64,000 nt of DNA from Firmicutes bacterium UBA5774. GTDB lineage: Bacteria; Bacillota; Clostridia; Peptostreptococcales; Anaerovoracaceae. A program made the translations under genes and the position numbers. A model generated the notes under the pieces. It was not told the DNA's origin. It saw only the letters and a list, made by a program, of their open reading frames with translations, and searched no databases. Numbering within the stretch: the first letter of the stretch is position 1; each line of letters opens with the position of its first letter. This document shows, one piece after another, positions 43,803-51,926 of this stretch. The stretch spans positions 17,965-81,964 of the forward strand of contig DIEM01000064.1 in the NCBI GenBank assembly GCA_002418625.1, read 5' to 3'.

Positions 43803-44566
43803 TGAATCTTTTGGAAATCAACGATGTCGGTATTCAGTTTGGCGGCTTGCGCGCTTTGTGGGACATCAGGTTTTCCCTGGCGGAAAATGAGATCCTCGGC
43901 GTCATCGGCCCGAACGGTGCGGGAAAGACAACGCTGTTCAACCTTATAACCGGTTTTTACAAACCGACAAAGGGCAATATTCTTTTTGAGGGAAAGCAGA
44001 TCAGCGGTCAGGCTTCAAGCACGGTCTCGAAAAAAGGGATCAGCAGGACTTTTCAGAATATCCGTCTTTTTGGCAGCCAGACAGTATTGGAAAACGTATT
44101 GATAGGCATGCACAACAGGATCGACGATCCGCTTTTTTCCGCGATCTGCCATACAAAAAAAGGGAAGCTGAACGAGAAAAAGGGCAGGGAAAAAGCCCTC
44201 GTTCTTCTTGAGATGATGGGTCTTCAGGATCAGGTGAATGAGCGGGCAGCCAATATGAGCTACGGAAACCAAAGGCGTCTGGAACTGGCGCGCGCGCTGG
44301 CAAATGAGCCAAAGCTGCTGCTGCTTGATGAGCCGACGGCGGGAATGAATCCCAATGAAGCCGCAAACATGATCGCTTTGATCAACGGCATCAGAGGAAG
44401 GGGAATGGCGATACTGATCATCGAACATAATATGAGGGTGGTCATGGGCCTTTCCGAACGCATCGTTGTCATTGAAGCCGGACTCAAGATCGCGGAGGGA
44501 ATACCGGAAGACATACAGCATAATCCCGATGTCATCAGGGCGTATCTGGGCGAGGATTTGGACTGA
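43799..44566 (+). CDS. livG: Liv-type ABC transporter ATPase (LivG)
   Basis: A 255-residue ATPase: Walker A GPNGAGKTTLFN near residue 37, Q-loop RTFQNIRLF, signature MSYGNQRRLELARAL and Walker B LLLLDEPTAGMNP. LivG-type proteins carry exactly this AGMNP ending. Two adjacent ATG codons are possible starts; the second (43802) is better spaced from AAAGGAG. Confidence 0.93.
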   Translation: MMNLLEINDVGIQFGGLRALWDIRFSLAENEILGVIGPNGAGKTTLFNLITGFYKPTKGNILFEGKQISGQASSTVSKKGISRTFQNIRLFGSQTVLENVLIGMHNRIDDPLFSAICHTKKGKLNEKKGREKALVLLEMMGLQDQVNERAANMSYGNQRRLELARALANEPKLLLLDEPTAGMNPNEAANMIALINGIRGRGMAILIIEHNMRVVMGLSERIVVIEAGLKIAEGIPEDIQHNPDVIRAYLGEDLD

Positions 44567-44587
44567 TCCCGATTGAAGGAGTTATAT

Positions 44588-45295
44588 ATGTTAAGAGTCA
44601 ATGATTTATCGGTTTATTATGGAAACATACACGCTTTAAAAGGGGTCAGCCTTGAAATCAATGAAGGCGAGATCGTTGCGCTCATAGGTTCCAACGGTGC
44701 GGGGAAATCTACACTTCTGAATGCGATTTCCGGATTGGTGAAGGTCTCGTCCGGAGATATTTCATTTGAAGGCAATGATATCACGAACGCAAAGCCTGAA
44801 ACGATCGTAAAATACGGAATAATCCACTGCCCTGAAGGCAGAAAGATTTTTGGTGATCTGACTGTTTATGAAAACATACTGGCCGGAGCGATAACCAGAA
44901 AAGACAAGAACGATGTAAAAGCCGAAGCAGACCGATTGATGGAGCGCTTTCCCATTCTTAAAGAGAGAGGAAAGCAACTGGCCAGCACCTTGAGCGGCGG
45001 TGAGCAGCAAATGCTTGCGATATGCCGCTCGCTGATAGGTAAACCCAGGATCCTGCTTCTGGACGAGCCGTCCATGGGCTTATCGCCTAATATGGTCCGG
45101 GAGGTCTTTAATATCATCAGGCAGACCAATAAAGAGGGCATCACCATACTATTGGTCGAGCAAAACGCCAGGATGGCTTTAAAATTATCCAAGACAGCTT
45201 ATGTTCTCGAGTCGGGAGAAGTAGTGCAATCCGGCAAGGCATCGGAATTGCTTCAAAGTGACGAGGTCCGGAAGGCTTATCTGGGAGAAGCTTAG
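44588..45295 (+). CDS. livF: Liv-type ABC transporter ATPase (LivF)
   Basis: A 235-residue ATPase: Walker A GSNGAGKSTLLN, LSGGEQQMLAICRSL signature, LLLDEPSMGLSPNMV Walker B and VEQNARMAL switch region. YYGNIHALKGVSLEI at the N-terminus is typical of LivF. GAAGGAG lies seven bases before the ATG at 44588; an upstream in-frame codon lies inside that site. It completes the importer. Confidence 0.93.
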   Translation: MLRVNDLSVYYGNIHALKGVSLEINEGEIVALIGSNGAGKSTLLNAISGLVKVSSGDISFEGNDITNAKPETIVKYGIIHCPEGRKIFGDLTVYENILAGAITRKDKNDVKAEADRLMERFPILKERGKQLASTLSGGEQQMLAICRSLIGKPRILLLDEPSMGLSPNMVREVFNIIRQTNKEGITILLVEQNARMALKLSKTAYVLESGEVVQSGKASELLQSDEVRKAYLGEA

Positions 45296-45324
45296 AAGCA
45301 AATGATTTTTCGGGGAGGAACGAA

Positions 45325-45702
45325 ATGATAGTGAGACACAGGAAAGACCTGCTTGATACCGCTCAGCACGTGGAGACCAAAATTTGGTCAAGCACCCGCG
45401 TGTTCATTAAAAACGACAATCTTGGATTTTCCCTTCATGAAACGATCATTGACGGGAATACCGAGCAGACATTATGGTACAAAAACCATATCGAAGCAGT
45501 CATCGTGGCTGAGGGTACGGGAGAGATCGTGGACCTTGCGACCGGAGAGACCCATTTTCTGGAACCAGGATCCGCCTATGCATTGACAGGAGACAAGCAC
45601 ATTTTCAGAGCTTTCGAGCGTTTTGTATGCTACTGCGTCTTCGTTCCGGGACTTAACGGCGATGAAATCCCGGATGCTGACGGATCATATCCGGCGGATT
45701 GA
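45325..45702 (+). CDS. Solitary ectoine-synthase-like (EctC) cupin
   Basis: A 125-residue single-domain cupin with clear similarity to EctC along its whole length, including the ending PGLNGDEIPDADGSYPAD. Residues I recall as metal ligands in Paenibacillus lautus EctC map here to Glu57, Tyr85 and His92. Recalled substrate contacts map to Trp21, Arg25, Thr40, Tyr52, Cys104, Phe106 and Glu114; one His near the end is Pro116, and Asn38 is His38. EctC closes N-acetyl-diaminobutyrate to ectoine. No ectA or ectB lies in the window, and the context is catabolic, so it may run in reverse or use a related cyclic amidine. GGGGAGG precedes the ATG. Confidence 0.8.
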   Translation: MIVRHRKDLLDTAQHVETKIWSSTRVFIKNDNLGFSLHETIIDGNTEQTLWYKNHIEAVIVAEGTGEIVDLATGETHFLEPGSAYALTGDKHIFRAFERFVCYCVFVPGLNGDEIPDADGSYPAD

Positions 45703-45706
45703 CAGC

Positions 45707-46429
45707 ATGGAATTGAAAGCGGGGAATCCGATAATCATTGTCGGTCATTACGGAAGCGGTAAAACTGAATTCGCAGTGAATTATGCACTTCATTTATCTG
45801 AGCATGGGAAGGCGCCGGTTCTCGCCGATATGGACATTGTCAATCCGTATTTCAGGGCAAGGGAGCTCAGGGAGCATTTGAAGCTTAACGGGATAAGGGT
45901 CATATCCAGCAACTGTGAAAATGATCCAAACCTCGACATGCCGTCGCTTGCAGCTTCATTGCGATCCTGCTTCGAGGCGGAGGAGCAGACAAGCATCATC
46001 GATGCCGGAGGCGATCCTTCGGGCGCCAATGTTCTTGCGGGATATTCGAAGCTGCTTTCAAATCGGGATTACAGCATGTGGATCGTTGTCAACGCCAATC
46101 GTCCGCAGACTGCGATGGCGGAGGATGCGGCGGCATACATCACATCGATCGAGAACGCAAGCAGGCTCAAAGTCAACGGCATCATAAACAACACGCACAT
46201 GCTGGGCGAGACGACGATCCAGGACATCCGCAAAGGGGATGAACTGGCAAGGAGCCTGTCGAAGCTGACGGGTATCAGACTGGTATGCACAGTCATTGAA
46301 GAACGCCTGAAGCATGAGGCCGAGGGCATGGAATTCGCCGGCGAGCCGTTTTTTATTAAAATATTGATGATGCCCGAATGGCTGAAATCGGGAGAGGGGA
46401 TATCAGATGGGATTCAAGGTTACATTTAA
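45707..46429 (+). CDS. P-loop ATPase of the MinD/CooC type
   Basis: A 240-residue ATP-binding protein. The P-loop GHYGSGKTEFAVNYA lies near residue 13, and LADMDIVNPYFRARE plays the switch I role; NANRPQTAM and the late KVNGIINNTHM resemble the MinD/CooC/ArsA group. Such ATPases help insert metal centres or regulate complexes. A homologue is commonly seen just upstream of VorB-type oxidoreductase genes. Several in-frame ATG codons are possible starts; the one at 45707 directly precedes conserved sequence. It overlaps the ferredoxin gene by 23 bases. Confidence 0.75.
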   Translation: MELKAGNPIIIVGHYGSGKTEFAVNYALHLSEHGKAPVLADMDIVNPYFRARELREHLKLNGIRVISSNCENDPNLDMPSLAASLRSCFEAEEQTSIIDAGGDPSGANVLAGYSKLLSNRDYSMWIVVNANRPQTAMAEDAAAYITSIENASRLKVNGIINNTHMLGETTIQDIRKGDELARSLSKLTGIRLVCTVIEERLKHEAEGMEFAGEPFFIKILMMPEWLKSGEGISDGIQGYI

Positions 46430-46625
46430 TAGTGAAAGATGCAAGGGATGTGAAATCTGCATCGCTTCATGCCCTAAAAAGATACTGGCTTTTGACAAGG
46501 CGCACTTGAACCGGAGCGGTATCCATCCGGCGATGATCGTGAATATGGATGAGTGTATCGGCTGTGGAAATTGCGGAATGATGTGCCCTGATGCCGTCAT
46601 AACCATAGAAAAAGTCGAAGACTAG
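46407..46625 (+). CDS. vorD: 2-oxoacid:ferredoxin oxidoreductase delta subunit, 2[4Fe-4S]
   Basis: A 72-residue ferredoxin-like subunit with two complete cluster motifs: CKGCEICIASCP near residue 12 and CIGCGNCGMMCP near residue 50. It passes electrons from the TPP enzyme to free ferredoxin. GGAGAGGGG lies upstream of the ATG and 19 bases separate it from the alpha subunit gene. The delta-alpha-beta-gamma order is usual for branched-chain or 2-oxoglutarate-type oxidoreductases. Confidence 0.9.
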   Translation: MGFKVTFNSERCKGCEICIASCPKKILAFDKAHLNRSGIHPAMIVNMDECIGCGNCGMMCPDAVITIEKVED

Positions 46626-46644
46626 GAGAAAGGGAGAAGACATC

Positions 46645-47703
46645 ATGGCGAAAGTTTTAATGAAGGGGAACGAAGCTATGGCAGAGGCAGCGATCCGCGC
46701 AGGCTGCAAGGCGTTTTTCGGATATCCGATCACCCCGCAAAATGAGATTCCTGAATATTTTGCGAGAGAACTGCCAAAACACGGCGGCGTATTTTTACAG
46801 GCTGAGAGCGAGCTGGCAGCCATGAATATGGTCATGGGAGCTTCGGCATCCGGAGCGCGTGTAATGACAAGCACCTCGGGGCCGGGCTATTGTCTGAAGC
46901 TGGAAACGCTGGCGGCAATGACGCTGACGAGGCTGCCGGCCGTAATAGTTGTCGTTATGAGAAGCGGACCGGCTTTCGGAACAATGAAGGCGGCGCAGGA
47001 AGATTATCGGATGACAGGCAACGGCGGATACAAGGTCGTGACATTTGCGCCATCCACTGTTCAGGAAGCGGCAGATATGACCTTTGAGGCTTTTGATATT
47101 GCGGATCGGTATCGAAATCCAGTGGTGGTAATGGCTGATGGAATGATCGGCCAGATGATGGGAAGTGTAGACTTCGACAAGCTGCCCGAAAAGCGCAGGG
47201 ATCTGCCCGAAAAGACATGGGCACTTCATGGCAGCAATTCCAGGGGTGGCAGGCATGTGTTCCTATATTTGCCCGAAGGGAAGACTCATTACGGCGCCAA
47301 GTATGAATCGGAGACAGTGCTCTATCCTGAGTTGACTCGAAACGAGATAAAAGTCGAGATTGTAAATGTCGAGGATGCTGAGATCGTCATGGCGGCGTAC
47401 GGGACGGCTGCGCGGATGTGCAGAGCCGCCGTTGAAGAGCTCGGGGGCAAGATCAGGCTGGGCATCATACGCCCCAAAACATTATGGCCGTACCCATATG
47501 ATGCTTTTGAAAAAATAGGACCGTGGTGCAAAGCCATCATATGTCCGGAAATCAACACCATAGGACAGATGATAGACGATGTCAGGATCGCGGCGGCAGG
47601 AAGATGGCCGGTGTATCATATCGGAGATTCCGAAACGGATTTTCTGACTCCGGACAGGATCGTCGACAAGGTCGCGCAGGTATGGGAGGACACGAAAAAA
47701 TGA
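46645..47703 (+). CDS. vorB: 2-oxoacid:ferredoxin oxidoreductase alpha subunit (VorB-type)
   Basis: A 352-residue subunit. KVLMKGNEAMAEAAIRAGCK and FFGYPITPQNEIPEYF are the signature start of VorB-like alpha subunits, and MTSTSGPGYCLKLE follows. The enzyme converts a 2-oxoacid, CoA and oxidised ferredoxin to acyl-CoA, CO2 and reduced ferredoxin. The VorB type prefers branched-chain 2-oxoacids, although substrate range cannot be read from the sequence. It overlaps the beta-subunit gene by four bases. Confidence 0.9.
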   Translation: MAKVLMKGNEAMAEAAIRAGCKAFFGYPITPQNEIPEYFARELPKHGGVFLQAESELAAMNMVMGASASGARVMTSTSGPGYCLKLETLAAMTLTRLPAVIVVVMRSGPAFGTMKAAQEDYRMTGNGGYKVVTFAPSTVQEAADMTFEAFDIADRYRNPVVVMADGMIGQMMGSVDFDKLPEKRRDLPEKTWALHGSNSRGGRHVFLYLPEGKTHYGAKYESETVLYPELTRNEIKVEIVNVEDAEIVMAAYGTAARMCRAAVEELGGKIRLGIIRPKTLWPYPYDAFEKIGPWCKAIICPEINTIGQMIDDVRIAAAGRWPVYHIGDSETDFLTPDRIVDKVAQVWEDTKK

Positions 47704-48434
47704 GCATTATCTATGAAAAACCCAAATCGCTCAATGACACGCCATTCACATTTTGCCCGGGTTGTACCCACGGGCTGATACTGAAGCTTGTAACGTCGGT
47801 TATCGACGAGCTTGGGATAGGAGGCGATACGATCAGCGTCGGATGTGTGGGCTGCGGAGGTTACATTCCATGGTTCATGGCCATTGATACGATCTACTCA
47901 CTCCATGGAAGGGCGCCGGCCAACGCGACCGGGATCAAGCGCATGAATCCGGATAAAATCGTGTTCACCTATCAGGGCGACGGGGACCTTGCCTCGATCG
48001 GCACCGCCGAAATAGTGCATGCGGCCCATAGGGGGGAGAAGATAACGACGATATTCGTCAACAACACAACCTATGGCATGACCGGAGGCCAGATGGCGCC
48101 CACAACGCTTTCGGGGCAGAAAACCACGACCTCGCCTTATGGAAGGGACCCCGCGCATTGCGGATATCCCATTCGCATATGTGAAATGCTGGCGACCATC
48201 GATGGGGCAAAATTTATTGAGAGAGTGTCGGTCGACTCTCCTGCAAACGCAAGAAAAGCCCGAAAGGCAATCAAAAGAGCTTTTGAATGTCAGATGGAGG
48301 GCATCGGGTTTTCGCTCGTTGAGGTATTATCCACTTGCCCGACCAATTGGGGCACCACACCGGTCGAGGCATTAGAGAGGATCAGGACGGATATGATTCC
48401 GTATTATCCGCTTGGAAATTTTAAAAATTATTAG
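47700..48434 (+). CDS. vorA: 2-oxoacid:ferredoxin oxidoreductase beta subunit (TPP-binding)
   Basis: A 244-residue subunit that binds thiamine diphosphate and Mg2+: YQGDGDLASIGTAEIVHA followed by FVNNTTYGMTGGQMAPT is the TPP motif (GDG ... NN). Cysteines in FCPGCTHGL and VGCVGCGGY may bind the proximal cluster. The ATG at 47700 overlaps the stop of the alpha gene; the frame is open farther upstream, but that part lies within the alpha gene. GGGAGGA precedes it. Confidence 0.92.
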   Translation: MSIIYEKPKSLNDTPFTFCPGCTHGLILKLVTSVIDELGIGGDTISVGCVGCGGYIPWFMAIDTIYSLHGRAPANATGIKRMNPDKIVFTYQGDGDLASIGTAEIVHAAHRGEKITTIFVNNTTYGMTGGQMAPTTLSGQKTTTSPYGRDPAHCGYPIRICEMLATIDGAKFIERVSVDSPANARKARKAIKRAFECQMEGIGFSLVEVLSTCPTNWGTTPVEALERIRTDMIPYYPLGNFKNY

Positions 48435-48447
48435 GGAGGTGAGGCAT

Positions 48448-49038
48448 TTGTTTCGAGATAAAATACTGGTCGCCGGCGCCGGCGGGCAGGGAGCGCTGCG
48501 CATAGGACAGATGCTCGCCTATGCCGGATTGAAGGAAGGAAGGGAAGTGACATGGCTTCCTTCCTACGGCGCGGAAATGCGCGGCGGTACGGCCAACTGC
48601 AGTGTGGTCATTTCCGAGGACGAGATTCCATATCCCATGGTTTCTGAGCCTGATCACTGTATCGTCATGAATGATCTTTCCCTGGATAAGTTCGAAGTGA
48701 CGGTGCGTTCCGGCGGATCAATCATCATCAACAGCTCGATGATTCCGCAAAAAATCAGGCGCAGCGACCTGAACGCATATTATGTCCCGGCGGATCAGAT
48801 CGCGGAAGAAGAAGGAAACAGCCGCGGAGCGAATATGGTTTTACTGGGCGCTTACATCGCCATTGCGCAAAGCGTTTCTCTGGAATCGGTCTACCATGTG
48901 ATCGAACAAACCTTTACAGGGCCGAAGGCGAGCTATGCCGACTCGAACAGAAGGCTTGTCAAAAGAGGGTATGAATTCATAAATAATGATCGGAAAAATC
49001 AGAATCGAGCAGTATCGGAAGGAGGAGCACATGGATAA
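48448..49038 (+). CDS. vorC: 2-oxoacid:ferredoxin oxidoreductase gamma subunit
   Basis: A 196-residue subunit: ILVAGAGGQGALRIGQMLAYA at the N-terminus and LPSYGAEMRGGTANC, which are standard for gamma domains. The start is the TTG preceded by GGGAGGTG at seven bases; the frame extends 12 codons upstream without a ribosome binding site. It overlaps the butyrate kinase gene by eight bases, so the acyl-CoA-forming and ATP-forming steps are translationally linked. Confidence 0.9.
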   Translation: MFRDKILVAGAGGQGALRIGQMLAYAGLKEGREVTWLPSYGAEMRGGTANCSVVISEDEIPYPMVSEPDHCIVMNDLSLDKFEVTVRSGGSIIINSSMIPQKIRRSDLNAYYVPADQIAEEEGNSRGANMVLLGAYIAIAQSVSLESVYHVIEQTFTGPKASYADSNRRLVKRGYEFINNDRKNQNRAVSEGGAHG

Positions 49039-50098
49039 TGTTTTCAAACTTTTTGTAATAAATCCGGGATCCACATCAACGCGTGTAGCCTACTATGAAA
49101 ATGAAAAAGAGATACACAGTAAAAAGCTGGTCCATCCGACTGAAATAATAGCGCGATTCAAGGAAATAAACGACCAGTTTGAGATGCGGGAAAAAATGGT
49201 GGAGGACTATATCGATGAACTCGGATTGACGAAGCTTGATGCGATCGTCTCGCGTGGCGGAGGTGGGCGGCCCTTGCATTGCGGCGGCTACGGGATCACG
49301 CCGCTGATGGTTGAGGAATGCGCAAGGGCGCCCTGGCCGCACGCCTCGAATCTGGGCGTCATGATTTCGGCCAAGCTTATGGAAAGGTTCGGCGTTCCGG
49401 GTTATATATACGATGCGCCTCTCGCTGATGATTTCAGTGAGTATGCAAAGGTCTCGGGCTTGCCGGAACTTCCGACCCAGAGAGGTGCGGGTCATCCCCT
49501 CAATGAGAAGGCCGCGGGATGGACAATCTCAAGAAAGCTCGGCGGGAGCTATGAAGACTACAATTTCATCATCTGCCATCTCGGCGGCGGCATTACTGTC
49601 AATGCCCATGAGAAAGGGAAAATCACGGACAGTCACATCAATGCCTTTTCGCCTGAGCGCGCGGGAGCGCTGCCGATGATCGGCTTTACCAAGATGTGTT
49701 TTTCAGGCAGATGGACTTTGGACAGCTGCATCAAGCGCCAAATGGGCAATGGCGGGCTGGTGGCATATTTAGGCACCAGCGATATCATTGAGATCGAGAG
49801 GCGGATAACCGACGGAGACAAAGAGGCCGAATTCTATTTCGAAGCGATGATTTACCAGATAGCAAAGGATATCGGAGGCATGGCCACGGTCATGAACGGG
49901 GATGTCGACCGTGTGATCCTGACAGGCGAAATCGCCAATTCGAAGCGTTTGACGGATAGCCTCACAAGGCGCGTTGAATTCATCGCGCCAGTGGAGATCG
50001 TACCCGGGGCAGTTGAGATGAAAGCTCTCGTGGAGGGTGTGTTAAGAATGCTCAGAGGCGAAGAGCCGATCAAGGACTATGATACGGAGCAGGCATAG
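49031..50098 (+). CDS. buk: Butyrate kinase (branched-chain fatty acid kinase)
   Basis: A 355-residue acetokinase-superfamily enzyme. FVINPGSTSTRVAYYENE binds the phosphate, SRGGGGRPLHCGGYG and AGHPLNEKAAGW are typical of Buk, and HLGGGITVNAH is the central nucleotide motif. It makes ATP from butyryl- or branched-chain acyl-phosphate and ADP. The ATG at 49031 has AAGGAGG upstream. Together with the oxidoreductase and the PduL gene that follows, it forms a complete 2-oxoacid-to-acid route with substrate-level phosphorylation. Confidence 0.93.
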   Translation: MDNVFKLFVINPGSTSTRVAYYENEKEIHSKKLVHPTEIIARFKEINDQFEMREKMVEDYIDELGLTKLDAIVSRGGGGRPLHCGGYGITPLMVEECARAPWPHASNLGVMISAKLMERFGVPGYIYDAPLADDFSEYAKVSGLPELPTQRGAGHPLNEKAAGWTISRKLGGSYEDYNFIICHLGGGITVNAHEKGKITDSHINAFSPERAGALPMIGFTKMCFSGRWTLDSCIKRQMGNGGLVAYLGTSDIIEIERRITDGDKEAEFYFEAMIYQIAKDIGGMATVMNGDVDRVILTGEIANSKRLTDSLTRRVEFIAPVEIVPGAVEMKALVEGVLRMLRGEEPIKDYDTEQA

Positions 50099-50119
50099 GA
50101 TAGTGATAAGGAGTGACGT

Positions 50120-50683
50120 ATGAAAACCGCGTATATTATGATTTCCAACCGGCATGTGCATCTTGACAGGGAGGCATTGGATGTTTTATTCGGGATTGGC
50201 TATGAGCTTACAGAAAAAAGACCGCTGGGCTATCCAATATTTGCCGCCAACGAGACAGTGACGCTCAAAGGCCCGAAGGGCTCAATCCCGGATGTTCGCA
50301 TTCTCGGCCCCCTTCGCCCTTACACTCAGGCTGAGATACTGAGAGCCGACAATTATGTCCTTGGGATCGACGCTCCTGTGAAGCTGTCGGGTTCGTCCGG
50401 TCTGGCGCCGCTGACGATCATAGGTCCGGCGGGAGAATTGAAACTGGATTCTGTGGCAGTCGTCGCGAAGCGCCATATCCATATGACTTCTCAGAAAGCA
50501 GAAGAATACGGCCTTGAAAACAAGCAGCTCGTCAGTGTGAAAATAGGCGGAGAACGGGCGTTGATCTTTGATGAAACCGTCATTGTATTTACCGACATAG
50601 AAGAGCCGACTATGCATGTAGATGTTGAAGAGGGTAATGCTTGTTGTATCAATAATATGGATATCGTCGAAATAATGCCATAA
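50120..50683 (+). CDS. pduL: PduL-type phosphate acyltransferase
   Basis: A 187-residue enzyme of the PduL family, which exchanges CoA for phosphate on short acyl-CoA. Two zinc-binding His motifs are present: ISNRHVHL near residue 9 and AKRHIHM near residue 115. There is no N-terminal encapsulation peptide, so it is a soluble enzyme and not part of a microcompartment. It fills the step between the oxidoreductase and butyrate kinase, replacing a Ptb-type transferase. AAGGAG lies upstream of the ATG. Confidence 0.92.
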   Translation: MKTAYIMISNRHVHLDREALDVLFGIGYELTEKRPLGYPIFAANETVTLKGPKGSIPDVRILGPLRPYTQAEILRADNYVLGIDAPVKLSGSSGLAPLTIIGPAGELKLDSVAVVAKRHIHMTSQKAEEYGLENKQLVSVKIGGERALIFDETVIVFTDIEEPTMHVDVEEGNACCINNMDIVEIMP

Positions 50684-50709
50684 GGGTAGGATCTTTTGGA
50701 GGGACTGCA

Positions 50710-51843
50710 ATGATAAATGATGCAATATTGACATATTTGCTGCAGCAGCAGCAGGAATTTTTGGAAATGCTCCGGGAGTTTGTCGAACTTGAATCGCCTT
50801 CTCATGAAAACAAGCAGGCATCGGATGCATGCAGCAGGTTTCTGGAACGGAGCTTCAGCGGGTTGGGTTTCAATTTCGAGAGGATCCATCAGGATACCTG
50901 CGGAGATCACCTCTATGGCGAAATCGGCACAGGCGAGGGAAGTGCGCTGATCGTTGGGCATTATGATACGGTATTTCCGATTGGCACGATCAAAACGATG
51001 CCGTTTCGATTGGCAGACGGCAAGGCTTATGGACCAGGTACGCTTGACATGAAGGGCGGCATAGTCATGGCGTATTTTGCACTGAAAGCTTTGAAGGATC
51101 TGGGAATGATGCCGGAAAAGAAGATTGGTGTATTCTTCAACAGCGATGAGGAATCCGGCAGCTTCACATCCAGCGAAAATATCGTTCGGAAAGCCCGCGG
51201 ATATGCAAATGTACTTGTCATGGAGCCGGGCGTGAACGACCTGAATATAGTGAAGACCGGCCGCTATGGCAGAGGGACGTATGATATCATCGCCCATGGA
51301 AAAGCTGCGCATTCCGGATCGAATTCGCACATGGCGGTCAATCCTTTCATGGAACTTGCCAGACAATTGCTGTATATTGAACAATGGAATAAGGAAATAA
51401 AGGGTGTCACCTTCGCCCCGACAGTGATCAGCGGAGGTATCGCCGGAACGTGCATGGTCCCGGAAACCGCCTGTTTCACAATGGATGTCAGATATCAATC
51501 CGAAGAGCTCATGAAGACAGTGCATGAAAAGATCCTGAATCTGCAGCCATTGACAGCCGGTGTCCAGCTTGAAGTCCGAGGGAAGATAGATAAGCCGATC
51601 ATGGTCGGTGATCGGGAGCTGTACAATAAAATGGCGGCTGTGGCGAAGCTTTATGGCATGGAACTCAAAGAAGTGACAGTCGGCGGCGGCAGTGACGGCA
51701 ATTTTACGGCGGCAGCAGGCATTCCCACGCTGGATGGGCTGGGAACAACCGGAGAATTCCTTCACAATCCTGCCGAGTACATACATACAGGGCATCTGCC
51801 CTATCGCACGGCTATGTTAGCGAAGCTCATAGAAGCCCTTTAG
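50710..51843 (+). CDS. M20-family metallopeptidase (CPG2/ArgE-like)
   Basis: A 377-residue zinc peptidase or deacylase. Metal and catalytic motifs: VGHYDTVFP near residue 83 (His, catalytic Asp), GPGTLDMKGG (bridging Asp), NSDEESGS (catalytic Glu pair), VMEPG and the last ligand in FLHNPAEYIHTG. GKAAHSG marks the dimerisation domain. The closest types remove N-acyl or C-terminal glutamyl groups from amino-acid conjugates. It is the last gene before a terminator, so it probably belongs to the operon and may release the free amino acid that feeds the pathway. Confidence 0.85.
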   Translation: MINDAILTYLLQQQQEFLEMLREFVELESPSHENKQASDACSRFLERSFSGLGFNFERIHQDTCGDHLYGEIGTGEGSALIVGHYDTVFPIGTIKTMPFRLADGKAYGPGTLDMKGGIVMAYFALKALKDLGMMPEKKIGVFFNSDEESGSFTSSENIVRKARGYANVLVMEPGVNDLNIVKTGRYGRGTYDIIAHGKAAHSGSNSHMAVNPFMELARQLLYIEQWNKEIKGVTFAPTVISGGIAGTCMVPETACFTMDVRYQSEELMKTVHEKILNLQPLTAGVQLEVRGKIDKPIMVGDRELYNKMAAVAKLYGMELKEVTVGGGSDGNFTAAAGIPTLDGLGTTGEFLHNPAEYIHTGHLPYRTAMLAKLIEAL

Positions 51844-51865
51844 CATTTATGCAATGTGATATGGT

Positions 51866-51906
51866 AAAAGCAGCATCACCTGAGTCAATTCAGTGGTGCT
51901 GCTTTT
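51866..51906 (+). terminator. Bidirectional terminator between convergent genes
   Basis: AAAAGCAGCA-CAC-TGA pairs with TCA-GTG-TGCTGCTTTT with one small irregularity. A-rich and T-rich flanks on both sides suit termination of the M20 gene on the plus strand and the regulator gene on the minus strand. Confidence 0.85.
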
Positions 51907-51926
51907 ATATTTGTTGAACGGGAATT

